DNA of 13,190 bases from Pseudomonadota bacterium. GTDB lineage: Bacteria > Pseudomonadota > Gammaproteobacteria > Burkholderiales > Gallionellaceae. Below the pieces are notes generated by a model. That model ran no database searches. It was not told the origin of the DNA and saw only the letters and a program-made list of their open reading frames with translations. Of the stretch, positions 1 through 7,208 are shown in pieces. The position numbers were made by a program, and so were the translations under genes. Each line of letters begins with the position of its first letter. Within the stretch, counting starts at the first letter, position 1. The stretch covers positions 1 through 13,190 of the forward strand of contig JAJZUH010000039.1 of assembly GCA_021847165.1 (NCBI GenBank), given 5' to 3'.

Positions 1-537
1 AAGTCGCTGGTCAACCAGCGCGAGGTCGGCCCGCACACGCTGTCTTTCAACAACGCGCTGCGTTCCGCGCTGCGCGAGGACCCGGACGTGATCCTGGTGG
101 GCGAAATGCGCGACCTGGAGACCATCCGCCTGGCGATGACGGCGGCAGAGACCGGCCACCTGGTGTTCGGCACCTTGCACACCAGCTCGGCCGCCAAGAC
201 CATCGACCGTATCATCGACGTGTTCCCGGCAGACGAAAAGGAAATGGTACGCGCGATGCTGTCCGAATCGCTGCGCGCGGTGATCTCGCAGACCCTGCTC
301 AAGACCAAGGATGGCAGCGGCCGCGTGGCGGCACACGAGATCATGATCTGTACCCCGGCGATCCGCAACCTGATCCGCGAAGCCAAGGTGCCGCAGATGT
401 ATTCCGCCATCCAGACCGGCGGCAACATCGGCATGCAGACGCTGGACCAATGCTTGAGCGACCTGGTGAAGCGCAACATGGTGTCATCCGCCGAAGCCCG
501 CGGCAAGGCGGCGAACAAGGATCTATTCCCGGGCTGA
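1..537 (+). CDS. pilT: PilT, type IV pilus retraction ATPase (5' truncated)
   Basis: This is the C-terminal 178 residues of PilT, the cytoplasmic hexameric ATPase that depolymerises type IV pili and drives twitching motility. The reading frame is open from base 1, so the N-terminal domain and Walker A lie outside the window. Visible parts are the Walker B region (DPDVILVGEMRD, about 82-117), the His box (TGHLVFGTLHTSSAAKTIDR) and the PilT hallmark AIRNLIRE at 358-381, which is needed for retraction in characterised PilTs. The C-terminus is complete. The pilU gene follows after 33 bases, the usual pilT-pilU pair. It is distinguished from PilB by its C-terminal domain and from PilU by AIRNLIRE. 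Confidence 0.96.
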   Translation, partial: KSLVNQREVGPHTLSFNNALRSALREDPDVILVGEMRDLETIRLAMTAAETGHLVFGTLHTSSAAKTIDRIIDVFPADEKEMVRAMLSESLRAVISQTLLKTKDGSGRVAAHEIMICTPAIRNLIREAKVPQMYSAIQTGGNIGMQTLDQCLSDLVKRNMVSSAEARGKAANKDLFPG

Positions 538-570
538 GCGGCCCGACAGACGAATCGATAGAGGTATCCT

Positions 571-1707
571 ATGGAAAGAGACCAGGCCACCGAGCTGGTG
601 CACAACCTGCTGCGAGGGATGATCTCGCAGAAGGCATCCGACCTGTTCATCACCTCCGGCTTCCCGCCCGCGTTCAAGGTCGACGGCAGGATGACGCCGG
701 TGTCCAGCCAGGCACTGTCGTCGCAGCACACGCAGGAACTGGCGCGCAGCATCATGAACGACCGCCAGGCGGCGGAGTTCGAGTCGACGCACGAATGCAA
801 CTTTGCCATCAGCCCGCCCGGCATCGGCCGCTTCCGCGTCAACGTGTTCATGCAGCAGCAACGCGTCGGCATGGTGCTGCGTACCATCACCACCAGGATC
901 CCCACCTTCGACGAACTCGGCTTGCCCAACGTGCTGAAGGATGTCGTGATGACCAAGCGCGGCCTGGTGATCCTGGTCGGCGGCACCGGCTCCGGCAAAT
1001 CGACCTCGCTGGCCGCGATGCTGGGACACCGCAACCATAACAGCTACGGCCACATCATCACCATCGAGGATCCGGTGGAGTTCGTGCACGACCACGACAA
1101 GTGCATCGTCACCCACCGCGAGGTGGGCGTGGATACCGACAACTGGCAGATCGCGCTGAAGAACACGCTGCGCCAAGCGCCGGACGTGATCCTGATCGGC
1201 GAGATCCGCGACCGCGAGACGATGGAGTATGCCGTCGCCTTCTCCGAAACCGGCCACCTGTGTCTGGCCACGCTGCACGCCAACAGCGCCAACCAGGCAC
1301 TCGACCGCATCATCAACTTCTTCCCCGAAGACCGGCGCGAACAGCTGCTGATGGATCTGTCGCTCAACATCAAGGCGCTCATCTCGCAGCGCCTGATCCC
1401 CAAACGCGACGGCAAGGGCCGCGCTGCCGCCTTCGAGATCCTGCTCAATTCGCCGCTGATCTCCGACCTGATCTTCAAGGGCCACGTGCACGAGATCAAG
1501 GAAGTCATGGCCAGATCGCGCGAACTCGGCATGCAGACCTTCGACCAGGCCTTGTTCGACCTGCACGAAAGCGGGGCGATCAGCTACGAGGAAGCGCTCA
1601 AGAACGCCGACTCCGTCAACGACCTGCGCCTGAAGATCAAGCTGGAAGGCCAGGCCTCCAAAGACCGGAACGTCCTGAGCGGAACGGAAAATCTCAGGAT
1701 GACCTGA
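571..1707 (+). CDS. pilU: PilU, PilT-dependent type IV pilus retraction ATPase
   Basis: A complete 378-residue PilT/PilU family secretion ATPase of normal length. Walker A is GGTGSGKST (137-145), the Asp box TIEDPVEF (164-171), Walker B DVILIGEIRD (205-214) and the His box GHLCLATLHA (228-237). The C-terminal tail is longer than in PilT and lacks AIRNLIRE, which fits PilU. In characterised species PilU works in the cytoplasm as an accessory motor that supports retraction by PilT. The start is backed by an AGAGG Shine-Dalgarno at about 560-564, about 6 bases before the ATG. It very likely forms an operon with pilT. No clear intrinsic terminator follows it. Confidence 0.95.
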   Translation: MERDQATELVHNLLRGMISQKASDLFITSGFPPAFKVDGRMTPVSSQALSSQHTQELARSIMNDRQAAEFESTHECNFAISPPGIGRFRVNVFMQQQRVGMVLRTITTRIPTFDELGLPNVLKDVVMTKRGLVILVGGTGSGKSTSLAAMLGHRNHNSYGHIITIEDPVEFVHDHDKCIVTHREVGVDTDNWQIALKNTLRQAPDVILIGEIRDRETMEYAVAFSETGHLCLATLHANSANQALDRIINFFPEDRREQLLMDLSLNIKALISQRLIPKRDGKGRAAAFEILLNSPLISDLIFKGHVHEIKEVMARSRELGMQTFDQALFDLHESGAISYEEALKNADSVNDLRLKIKLEGQASKDRNVLSGTENLRMT

Positions 1708-1845
1708 AGCCCGGGGCTGGTTCCTGCCGGCTTCCGTTTGCACCATCCGCAGCACACTTGTTGCGCAGATCCCGACTTCCTCCTGGCTGTCACAATCCGT
1801 CCGTGTTGCCCGAAGAAGCCTCTGCCGCCGGGCTGGCGTCCCGCA

Positions 1846-1896
1846 TTTATTAAATTATTTTCATATACGACTCCGCGGCTATCGCCTCAGTACAAT
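1846..1896 (+). promoter_or_regulatory. Candidate promoter region for first bacteriohemerythrin
   Basis: The 247-base gap between pilU and the bacteriohemerythrin has no convincing gene. It holds a strikingly AT-rich stretch (1846-1867) in otherwise GC-rich DNA and a -10-like TACAAT at 1891-1896. That would place the transcription start near 1903 and leave a leader of about 50 bases. I see no good -35 hexamer at 17 bases; the AT-rich block could act as an UP-like element. This is a pattern match only. Confidence 0.35.
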
Positions 1897-1941
1897 CTGT
1901 CGGAACCTTGAATTCTGCCAGCACCGGATCGCCATCAGCAT

Positions 1942-1945
1942 GGAG
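1942..1945 (+). promoter_or_regulatory. Shine-Dalgarno GGAG that decides the bacteriohemerythrin start
   Basis: GGAG lies 9 bases before the ATG at 1955. The upstream in-frame ATG at 1940 overlaps this GGAG and has no purine-rich motif of its own, so 1955 is the better start. Confidence 0.65.
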
Positions 1946-1954
1946 CCGCATATC

Positions 1955-2407
1955 ATGGAATGGAAAGACGAGTATTCCATCGGGATACAGGAGATAGACG
2001 ACCAGCACAAGTTGCTGCTGCGCAGTTTCACCGCCATCGAGGAATCCATCCGCTCCGATCAGGGCTGGTCCAACACCCACTATGCCATCCTCGAACTGAA
2101 CCAGCTGGCCAGCATGCACTTCACCTTCGAGGAAGCGCTGATGAAGATGTTCGGCTATCCGGAGACGGAGGCGCACAAACGCGAGCATCAGCGCTTCTTC
2201 GCCGAAATGGGCCGCATAGAAAGGCACTCGCTGAACAAGTCGGCCGAGGTCGAGATGGTGCAATTCCTGCGCAGCTGGCTGACCACGCACATACTCGGCA
2301 GCGACAGAAGTTATGCCAGACACATCTTTTCCGGAGCACAGGTCGTCAGATCCAGCCCCGCTCCGGCAACCGTCTCCGGGCCAAGGATCCTGTCCGATAT
2401 CTTGTAG
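1955..2407 (+). CDS. Bacteriohemerythrin (first copy)
   Basis: A 150-residue single-domain hemerythrin, an O2-binding protein with a non-heme di-iron centre in a four-helix bundle, presumably cytosolic (no signal peptide). All seven expected iron ligands can be assigned: His18, His55, Glu59, His74, His78, His112 and Asp117 (motifs DDQHK, HFTFEE, HKREH, HILGSD). The N-terminus MEWKDEYSIGI matches the usual opening of the family. The start at 1955 is preferred over 1940 because of the GGAG spacing. After the last ligand there is a tail of about 33 residues rich in Ser, Pro and Ala that is not part of the core fold. Likely roles are O2 storage, delivery or sensing, or iron handling; the sequence does not separate these. 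A second, divergent copy lies at 12026-12490. Confidence 0.93.
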   Translation: MEWKDEYSIGIQEIDDQHKLLLRSFTAIEESIRSDQGWSNTHYAILELNQLASMHFTFEEALMKMFGYPETEAHKREHQRFFAEMGRIERHSLNKSAEVEMVQFLRSWLTTHILGSDRSYARHIFSGAQVVRSSPAPATVSGPRILSDIL

Positions 2408-2453
2408 TTTCCCCCGTTTCCGGCTGGCAGCTGGCGCGGCATCGGCGTCCCGC

Positions 2454-2459
2454 TATAAT
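2454..2459 (+). promoter_or_regulatory. Perfect -10 hexamer TATAAT upstream of yajD
   Basis: TATAAT lies 28 bases before the yajD ATG, in the short gap after the hemerythrin gene. A poor -35 (CTGGCG, 2431-2436) is 17 bases upstream. It suggests yajD has its own sigma70-type promoter with a leader of about 22 bases. Confidence 0.5.
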
Positions 2460-2487
2460 CGCAGCAACCATTCATCGGCAGTCTGTC

Positions 2488-2856
2488 ATGGCCAGGCATA
2501 CCACTCCCGATCATGCGCGGCTCGACCGTGTCGTCGCCGCGGCCCGCAAGCAGCGCGAACTGCGCGAGGCCGGCTATCGCGAGCGCGCGCTCAAGCTGTT
2601 TCCCTGGATATGCTGCCGCTGCGGCCGCGAATTCTCCGGCGCACGCCTGCGCGAACTCACCGTGCATCACAAGGACCACAACCACGACAACAATCCTGCG
2701 GATGGGAGCAATTGGGAATTGCTCTGCATCTATTGCCACGACAACGAGCATGCGCGCGTCCTGGATGAGGCCGCCAGGGTGCGCGATGCCGGCGGTCATG
2801 CCGCAGCAACGCACCAGCCGTTCGCCGAACTGAAAAAACTGTTGAAGAAGGAGTGA
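2488..2856 (+). CDS. yajD: YajD-type HNH nuclease domain protein
   Basis: A 122-residue protein closely resembling E. coli YajD (115 residues). The shared core runs from about GYRERALKLFPW (29-40) through two zinc-knuckle cysteine pairs (Cys42/Cys45 in CCRC, Cys80/Cys83 in CIYC), the HNH-type LTVHHKDHNHDNNP (57-70) and DGSNWELLC (72-80), with the family ending PFAELKKLL. The HNH fold with a structural zinc implies nucleic-acid binding or cleavage, but the family's cellular role is not established. The ATG at 2488 gives a YajD-like length; its Shine-Dalgarno is weak. The N-terminus is about 10 residues longer and richer in Arg than in E. coli. The gene ends 5 bases before the convergent dehydrogenase gene, leaving no room for a terminator. 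Confidence 0.9.
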   Translation: MARHTTPDHARLDRVVAAARKQRELREAGYRERALKLFPWICCRCGREFSGARLRELTVHHKDHNHDNNPADGSNWELLCIYCHDNEHARVLDEAARVRDAGGHAAATHQPFAELKKLLKKE

Positions 2857-2861
2857 ACTGC

Positions 2862-3674
2862 CTAGCTGGCCGGCCCCGCAAATCCGCCGACCGCACGTTC
2901 CGACCACGCCCACAGGCGCTGTGCCAGCTGGCCATCGCGCGCCTGCGCAGCGGCAGCGGTCTCGCTACAAGCGTCGAAATATCGTCCCGTCAGGTTCGCC
3001 ACCTCGGGCGAGGTGGCCAGATAGACCGATGTGCGCGCCCCGTCGGCCACCGATCCGCCCGGCATGCTGAAAGCCGCGTGCAGCAACTTGGTGCCGATCA
3101 CTCCCGGATGCAGGCTGTTGGAAGTCAGCCAGGGCTCGCGTCGCGCCAGTTCGTTCGCGAACAGCACATTGGCCAGCTTGGAATTGGCATAGGCCTGATA
3201 GCCATTGAAGCTGTGTTCGCAATTCATGTCGTCGAACGGGATGCGCCCGCCGGAATGCACCATGGAACCGACCGTGACGACACGCGGCGCGGCCGATTTC
3301 TTCAGTACGGCAAGCAGCCGCCCGGTCAGCAGGAAATGGGCAAGATGATTGACCGCCAGCGTCATCTCGAAACCATCGCGCGACACCCTGCGTTCGGTCA
3401 TGTAGACACCCGCATTGTTGATCAGCACATCCAGCCGCGGCAGCCGCGCCGCCAGATCCTCGGCCATGCGGGCGACTGCGGCCAGGTCGCCCAGATCGGC
3501 GCAGGCGCTGTGCAGGACGGCACCCGGCACATCGGCACGCACCGCATCGCAGGCCCGGTTTGCCTTCTCTGCATTGCGCCCATGCAACACCAGTTCGCAT
3601 CCCCGCCTGGCCAGTTCCCTCGCGGTCGCCAGACCGATGCCATCGGTCGCCCCGGTGATGAGTATCGTCCCCAT
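2862..3674 (-). CDS. Short-chain dehydrogenase/reductase (retinol dehydrogenase-like)
   Basis: A 270-residue classical SDR with an NAD(P)-binding Rossmann fold. Visible motifs are the cofactor-binding TGATDGIG (7-14), NNAG (86-89), catalytic Asn109, Ser137 (TVGSMVHSG), and Tyr162/Lys166 in YANSK. The HPGVIGTKLL segment (189-198) and the ANSKLANVLFANELARR stretch (163-179) are typical of the retinol dehydrogenase/WW-oxidoreductase-like branch, whose bacterial substrates are mostly unknown. His31-Gly-Arg33 after the second strand (LVLHGRN) hints at NADP(H) preference. The start at 3674 lies 2 bases after the acylphosphatase stop, so translation is probably coupled. It is the last gene of a three-gene minus-strand operon. 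A longer open frame exists upstream but only mirrors acyP. Confidence 0.9.
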   Translation of the reverse strand: MGTILITGATDGIGLATARELARRGCELVLHGRNAEKANRACDAVRADVPGAVLHSACADLGDLAAVARMAEDLAARLPRLDVLINNAGVYMTERRVSRDGFEMTLAVNHLAHFLLTGRLLAVLKKSAAPRVVTVGSMVHSGGRIPFDDMNCEHSFNGYQAYANSKLANVLFANELARREPWLTSNSLHPGVIGTKLLHAAFSMPGGSVADGARTSVYLATSPEVANLTGRYFDACSETAAAAQARDGQLAQRLWAWSERAVGGFAGPAS

Positions 3675-3676
3675 GC

Positions 3677-3967
3677 TCAATCGCCGATCTCGAAAGCCGA
3701 GTAACTGCCTGCGGCCGGCGCCATCTCGACACGCTCCACCTGCGCCAGTTGCGGACCGCGGTGCGCCCAGCGCACGATGGCGTCCACCGCATCGGCTTGC
3801 CCTTGCACCACCGCTTCCACCGTCCCGTCGCTGCGATTGCGCACCCAGCCGGAGACCGAAAGATGTTGCGCTTCGCGCCGCATGGAGTCGCGGAAGTACA
3901 CGCCCTGCACGCGACCGTGTATCAGCAGGTGCAGGGTCTTGCAGGTCTGGGAAGGGGTTGAGGACAT
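3677..3967 (-). CDS. acyP: Acylphosphatase
   Basis: A 96-residue acylphosphatase, which hydrolyses the carboxyl-phosphate bond of acyl phosphates such as acetyl phosphate or carbamoyl phosphate in the cytoplasm. The signature [12 protein letters not shown] (18-29) contains the phosphate-binding Arg26, and [17 protein letters not shown] (40-56) contains catalytic Asn44. Length is normal for the family. The start is supported by AGGAG (complement of 3975-3979), 7 bases before the ATG. It sits 20 bases after the zinc-ribbon gene and 2 bases before the SDR gene, so all three are likely one transcript. Nothing in the neighbours specifies the physiological acyl phosphate. Confidence 0.95.
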   Translation of the reverse strand: MSSTPSQTCKTLHLLIHGRVQGVYFRDSMRREAQHLSVSGWVRNRSDGTVEAVVQGQADAVDAIVRWAHRGPQLAQVERVEMAPAAGSYSAFEIGD

Positions 3968-3987
3968 GGCGAGTCTCCTGCCGCCGG

Positions 3988-4647
3988 CTAATGCGCTTTC
4001 CTGAGCAGCCTGGCCTTGGGCATCCAGAACTTATTCTCCTGGTGCTCTTCTGCGGCCACATAGATGCTGTCGCTGCCCTTGGGGCTGTATAGCACCTGCA
4101 CCTTCAGGTTCCCCTCGCCCCTGTAGCATTTCGCGATCGCCTCCTCGAAGGTCGAGACCCCGGCTTTCTCCCTCAGCCGGTCCAGGGCCTGCTTCTCGCT
4201 GCCCTGCACCACCGGCTCGCCAGTCTTGCCGATTTCCGGCGCCGCACCCGTGGGCAGCACATGGGCGATCATCACACCCAGCACGTAGTTGGCGTAAGCC
4301 GACAGTTCATCGCTCTTGCAGGAATAGTATGGCTCCTGTCGTGTCGTGAAAGTGACCGCCCGCGTGCCTGCCGGACATTCGGCAATCAGGCAGGTGGTCA
4401 TATCCTGCGCTGCCGGATCGGCAACCTCCATGGTTGCATCGTGCCTGCCGCCGCCGGCATACCACTGCAGCAGCAGAATGACCAGCAGGGCCAGTACCGC
4501 GAACGCGATCCATGCTTGCCTGGCCTGCGGCGGCCGCGCCTCGCGTTCTCCAGGCGCGTCTGCCGGACTGGGCTCGCCGCAGTACGGGCAAGGCTCGCTG
4601 CTCGATGCAACGATTCTTTTGCACTTCCTGCAGGTGATCAATGCCAT
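3988..4647 (-). CDS. Zinc-ribbon, single-pass membrane protein of unknown function
   Basis: I do not recognise a named family. The 219-residue product has an N-terminal zinc ribbon (Cys6/Cys9 in CRKC, Cys20/Cys23 in CPYC), a Pro/Arg-rich linker, one strong transmembrane segment at about 45-62 ([16 protein letters not shown]) and a C-terminal domain of about 155 residues with four more cysteines (86, 91, 110, 174). The likely topology is ribbon in the cytoplasm and the rest in the periplasm, where the cysteines could form disulfides. The start at 4647 is chosen because GGAAGGA (complement of 4653-4659) lies 5 bases upstream; a longer form from 4695 lacks such support. It is the first gene of the operon with acyP and the SDR, and divergent from the cytochrome c gene. 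Confidence 0.75.
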   Translation of the reverse strand: MALITCRKCKRIVASSSEPCPYCGEPSPADAPGEREARPPQARQAWIAFAVLALLVILLLQWYAGGGRHDATMEVADPAAQDMTTCLIAECPAGTRAVTFTTRQEPYYSCKSDELSAYANYVLGVMIAHVLPTGAAPEIGKTGEPVVQGSEKQALDRLREKAGVSTFEEAIAKCYRGEGNLKVQVLYSPKGSDSIYVAAEEHQENKFWMPKARLLRKAH

Positions 4648-4938
4648 CGGATTCCTTCCGGATTGGGGAACATAAAATCTATCAGCAAAGCCCACGCAAG
4701 GCTACATCGGCGCGGATGCCCGCTGCACCGAGGCGCGGCAGCGTCAAATTACCGTCAAGGCGCGGCGATATTTGCTGCCGGAACGCAGAAATCGATGCGC
4801 GCTGTCAACAGACCCGGATGACAAACGTTGCTTGCTTGCCGGCGCAAAAAACGATGCCGGGCCTTCAAGGCAGCACACGGACCCCTTCTCTGCCCAGCCG
4901 AAGCCGGGTCCGCCCGTTCCCAACCACATGGAGGAAGC
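4648..4938. promoter_or_regulatory. Divergent intergenic region, zinc-ribbon operon / cytochrome c
   Basis: These 291 bases must hold promoters for both directions. On the minus strand, TTGCGT and TTTTAT are 17 bases apart and end near 4670, a weak sigma70-like pair for the zinc-ribbon operon. On the + strand I find no convincing promoter, but GGAGG at 4930-4934 is a good ribosome site 4 bases before the cytochrome ATG. Open frames crossing the region lack ribosome sites and protein-like composition. I see no riboswitch or clear operator. Confidence 0.4.
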
Positions 4939-5301
4939 ATGAAATCTGTCATTGGAAGCATAGCAGCAACCGCGGGCCTGATGATCGCCGGCAACACCCT
5001 CGCCGTCGACATGCCGCCGCTGGCAAAGGAATTGAATTGCGTTGCGTGCCACGCGATCGACCACAAGGTTGTCGGCCCGGCCTGGCGCGATGTGGCCAAC
5101 AGGTATACCGGCAAGGGCGTGAAGACCTTTACCTATAAGGGCCAGGAGTATCCCCTGATCGAAGGACTGGTGATGAAGGTATCCAAAGGCGGTTCCGGCA
5201 ACTGGGGCAGCATGCCGATGCCCGCGAACGACCTGAGCGGCGCCAAGAAGGCACAGATCACCGAACTGGTGAAATTCGAGCAAAGCCTGGCCAACAAGTA
5301 G
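4939..5301 (+). CDS. Periplasmic class I cytochrome c (c551/c552-like)
   Basis: A 120-residue monoheme cytochrome c. Residues 1-22 form a Sec signal peptide ending in NTLA, so the mature protein would begin near Val23 in the periplasm. Heme attachment is CVACH (34-38), with His38 as proximal ligand. The SMPMPANDLS segment (91-100) near the C-terminus supplies the distal Met, most likely Met94, as in the PMPPN loop of Pseudomonas cytochrome c551. The mature size of about 98 residues fits a small soluble electron shuttle to a terminal oxidase or nitrite reductase. The start at 4939 is fixed by GGAGG at 4930-4934 and by the signal peptide. It is monocistronic, with a strong hairpin just after the stop. 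Confidence 0.93.
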   Translation: MKSVIGSIAATAGLMIAGNTLAVDMPPLAKELNCVACHAIDHKVVGPAWRDVANRYTGKGVKTFTYKGQEYPLIEGLVMKVSKGGSGNWGSMPMPANDLSGAKKAQITELVKFEQSLANK

Positions 5302-5320
5302 TCCGATGGTCATCGCCCTG

Positions 5321-5354
5321 CAGCCGCACGCACACGGAACCAGCGTGCGGCAGC
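5321..5354. terminator. Hairpin between convergent genes (likely bidirectional terminator)
   Basis: A perfect 9-bp stem GCCGCACGC (5323-5331) / GCGTGCGGC (5343-5351) with an 11-base loop, extended by two more pairs after one mismatch. It starts 20 bases after the cytochrome c stop and lies 39 bases beyond the stop of the convergent 191-residue gene. There is no T tract on either strand, so it may work with Rho or as an RNA 3'-end stabiliser. Confidence 0.6.
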
Positions 5355-5392
5355 TCCCCGTCCCTGCGGCCCCGCTGCACCGCCGATTCGAA

Positions 5393-5968
5393 CTAGTCGC
5401 CCGGCACGAACTGCAGCGAACAGGACAGGACGCCTGCAACGAACAGGTTCCCGCCTTGCCCGGCAGGCACTCCCTGCGATAATTTGAAGCACACCAGGGT
5501 GGCAACAGCCTTGCGGACCTTCTGTTGCGTCACCAGATCCCATGCTGCGTCGAACTCATCCTGCTTGAAGACCAGTTCAAGGCCGATGCCGCTCTGGTTC
5601 TGCCGCTGGGTGATGGACATCCGGCCGATCTCTCCGCTGCTCGCCGCTTTGGGCACCGGAATATAGCCCGTATCCCCGGCCGCGATATCGACCCGCGACG
5701 CATCGACCGTCGTGTGTGTGGCAAGGTAGTTGAAGAGTTTCTCATCGAACTCGTGGTCGGACTCGACCTGCGTGTCGCGCTTGCCCGCAGAACCCAGGAA
5801 TTCGAAATCGGCACTCGGTTTGCTTTCCGTGAGTCGCCGCGCCGAAGCGACCTTCTCGCAGGAGAATCTCAGCGCCCGGGCAGACATCTGGCTCGACAGG
5901 TCTTCAGACTTTCCCATGCTGTTGACCAGGAACGCGTCGAGATTGAGTTCAAGCGAGATTTCTATCAT
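5393..5968 (-). CDS. Hypothetical protein coupled to RlmL-type methyltransferase
   Basis: I do not recognise this 191-residue protein. It has no signal peptide, no transmembrane segment and no familiar catalytic motif. It is mixed in composition, with a charged first half and a C-terminal third rich in beta-forming residues (LFVAGVLSCSLQFVP at the end), suggesting a compact soluble domain. Its ATG overlaps the methyltransferase stop as ATGA, so it is probably made by translational coupling, which argues that it is a real gene. Codon use looks somewhat less GC-rich near its 5' end than in its neighbours. It is last in the long minus-strand cluster and converges on the cytochrome c gene. Function is unknown; a partner of the methyltransferase is one possibility from context only. 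Confidence 0.7.
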   Translation of the reverse strand: MIEISLELNLDAFLVNSMGKSEDLSSQMSARALRFSCEKVASARRLTESKPSADFEFLGSAGKRDTQVESDHEFDEKLFNYLATHTTVDASRVDIAAGDTGYIPVPKAASSGEIGRMSITQRQNQSGIGLELVFKQDEFDAAWDLVTQQKVRKAVATLVCFKLSQGVPAGQGGNLFVAGVLSCSLQFVPGD

Positions 5969-7110
5969 TTTGGCCGGTTGCTCCCCGCCACGATCTTGTA
6001 CTCGAACAGGCGGCATTCGATCGCACCGTTGTAAAGCGGGATGCGTCTGGAAGGCGCCAGCCGCATCAGCTTGGCGATGCGCAGGTCGGCGGTGAACAGG
6101 TAGGCGTTCCAGCCGCCGAACCTCTGCTTCAGCACATCGCCCAGTTTTGGATACAGTGCTGCCAGCTCGTCTTCGTCGCCCATGCGCTCGCCATAGGGCA
6201 GGTTCGCCACGAGGATGCCTTCCTTGTCGGGAGGCGAGGCTTCCAGCGCGTTGCACTGCTTCAGGTCCACGGTCTCGCGGATGCCCGCCTCTTCCAGGTT
6301 CTGGTGCGCGGCCTTGAGCGCGTCGCCATACAGGTCGCTGCCGTAGATGGGCAGTTCGCTCACCGGCAGTTGCGCGGCGATGGCGGCTTCGCGCATCGCG
6401 TTCCAGGTCTTCGCATCGAAGTTCTTCAGTTTCTCGAAGGCAAAATGGCGCGCGACGCCGGGCTGGATGTTGAGCGACATCTGCGCCGCTTCGATCAGGA
6501 AAGTGCCGCTGCCGCACATCGGGTCGAACAGCGGGATGCCGGGCTTCCAGCCCGTCAGCTTGAGGATGCCGGCGGCAAGGTTCTCGCGCAGGGGGGCGAT
6601 GTTGGTATGCAGGCGCACCCCGCGCTTGTACAGCGCATCGCCGGAGGTATCCAGGTACAGGGTGAACCTTTCGCCCTCGAAAAAGGCATGGATGCGCATG
6701 TCCGGATCGAGCTTCGCCACGCTCGGGCGCGCATCCTTCTCGGCGCGGAACTTGTCGCACACCGCATCCTTGATCTTCAGCGTGATGAACTCCAGGCTCT
6801 TGAGCGGGCATCTGATCGCCGTGACCTTCACCAGGATGGTGCAGCTCACATCGAACCAGCGCACCCACGGCAGATCGTAAACGACCTTGTACACATCCTG
6901 TTCGTTGCGGAACGGCGTGGCGTCCTTGACGCGCCACAGGATGCGCGAAGCGAGGCGGCTCTGCAGGTTGGCCCGATAGCACAGCGGCCAGTCGCCGGCG
7001 AAGGCGACCCCGCCTTCGGTAGGGCGCACATCCGTGGCGCCGAAACCGGCGAGTTCATCGGTGAGGAGTTTCTCCAGTCCGCGCGGACAGGTGGCGAAAA
7101 AATCAGGCAT
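5965..7110 (-). CDS. rlmL: THUMP-domain class I SAM-dependent rRNA methyltransferase (RlmL type)
   Basis: A 381-residue protein matching the N-terminal half of E. coli RlmKL, which makes N2-methylguanosine at 23S rRNA position 2445. Residues 1-60 form the ferredoxin-like domain, 60-165 the THUMP RNA-binding domain, and the rest a Rossmann-fold methyltransferase with DPMCGSGTFLIEAA (196-209, AdoMet binding) and NLPYGERMG (303-311, the N-P-P-Y-like motif of N2-guanine methyltransferases). The RlmK half of the E. coli fusion is absent, as in many other bacteria. The start at 7110 gives the family N-terminus MPDFFATCPRGLE, although the ribosome site is poor. A repeat separates it from hemJ, and the next gene overlaps its stop. 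The exact target base is inferred from the family. Confidence 0.88.
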   Translation of the reverse strand: MPDFFATCPRGLEKLLTDELAGFGATDVRPTEGGVAFAGDWPLCYRANLQSRLASRILWRVKDATPFRNEQDVYKVVYDLPWVRWFDVSCTILVKVTAIRCPLKSLEFITLKIKDAVCDKFRAEKDARPSVAKLDPDMRIHAFFEGERFTLYLDTSGDALYKRGVRLHTNIAPLRENLAAGILKLTGWKPGIPLFDPMCGSGTFLIEAAQMSLNIQPGVARHFAFEKLKNFDAKTWNAMREAAIAAQLPVSELPIYGSDLYGDALKAAHQNLEEAGIRETVDLKQCNALEASPPDKEGILVANLPYGERMGDEDELAALYPKLGDVLKQRFGGWNAYLFTADLRIAKLMRLAPSRRIPLYNGAIECRLFEYKIVAGSNRPK

Positions 7111-7133
7111 TTACACAATCCAGAAAAGAGCCA

Positions 7134-7208
7134 TTAGCCACAGAGTACACAGAGACTACAGAGAAAACCACTGCTCCAACTCTGTGTGCTCTGCGAGTTC
7201 TGTGGCTA
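7134..7208. repeat. Palindromic CACAGAG repeat, copy 1
   Basis: Each arm is built from three CACAGAG-like units at 9-bp spacing with variable 2-base spacers. The outer arms TAGCCACAGA (7135-7144) and TCTGTGGCTA (7199-7208) pair perfectly; the inner ACACAGAG (7147-7154) and CTCTGTGT (7180-7187) also pair, giving a long hairpin with internal loops. The left 34 bases match copy 2 at 9802-9835 at 30 positions. It fills the gap between hemJ and rlmL, and its last three bases are the hemJ stop codon on the minus strand. It is probably a dispersed intergenic repeat that may act as terminator or mRNA-stabilising hairpin. Confidence 0.85.

Noticed and set aside
523..1755. 410-residue open frame on the minus strand
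   Set aside because: It lies opposite pilU, whose family motifs are unmistakable; the minus frame is a GC-rich codon-bias mirror with no recognisable protein or ribosome site.
1708..1845. Possible pilU terminator or small gene
   Set aside because: Only 4-5 bp stems without T tracts, and open frames here merely extend wrong frames of pilU; nothing supportable.
2868..2875. GGCCGGCC palindrome after the yajD/SDR stops
   Set aside because: An 8-base palindrome in GC-rich DNA is expected by chance and has no loop or T tract to act as a terminator.
2853..3704. 283-residue open frame on the + strand
   Set aside because: It is antisense to the SDR gene, which has a full set of family motifs; composition is Arg/Gln/His-rich as expected for a shadow frame.
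5393..6982. 529-residue minus frame running through rlmL
   Set aside because: Only the last 191 residues are independent; the upstream part is the wrong frame of the methyltransferase, and the real start is the ATGA overlap at 5968.
7134..7208. CACAGAG units considered as a CRISPR array
   Set aside because: Units are 7 bases with 2-base spacers and arranged as an inverted pair; there are no 25-40 base repeats, unique spacers or cas genes.
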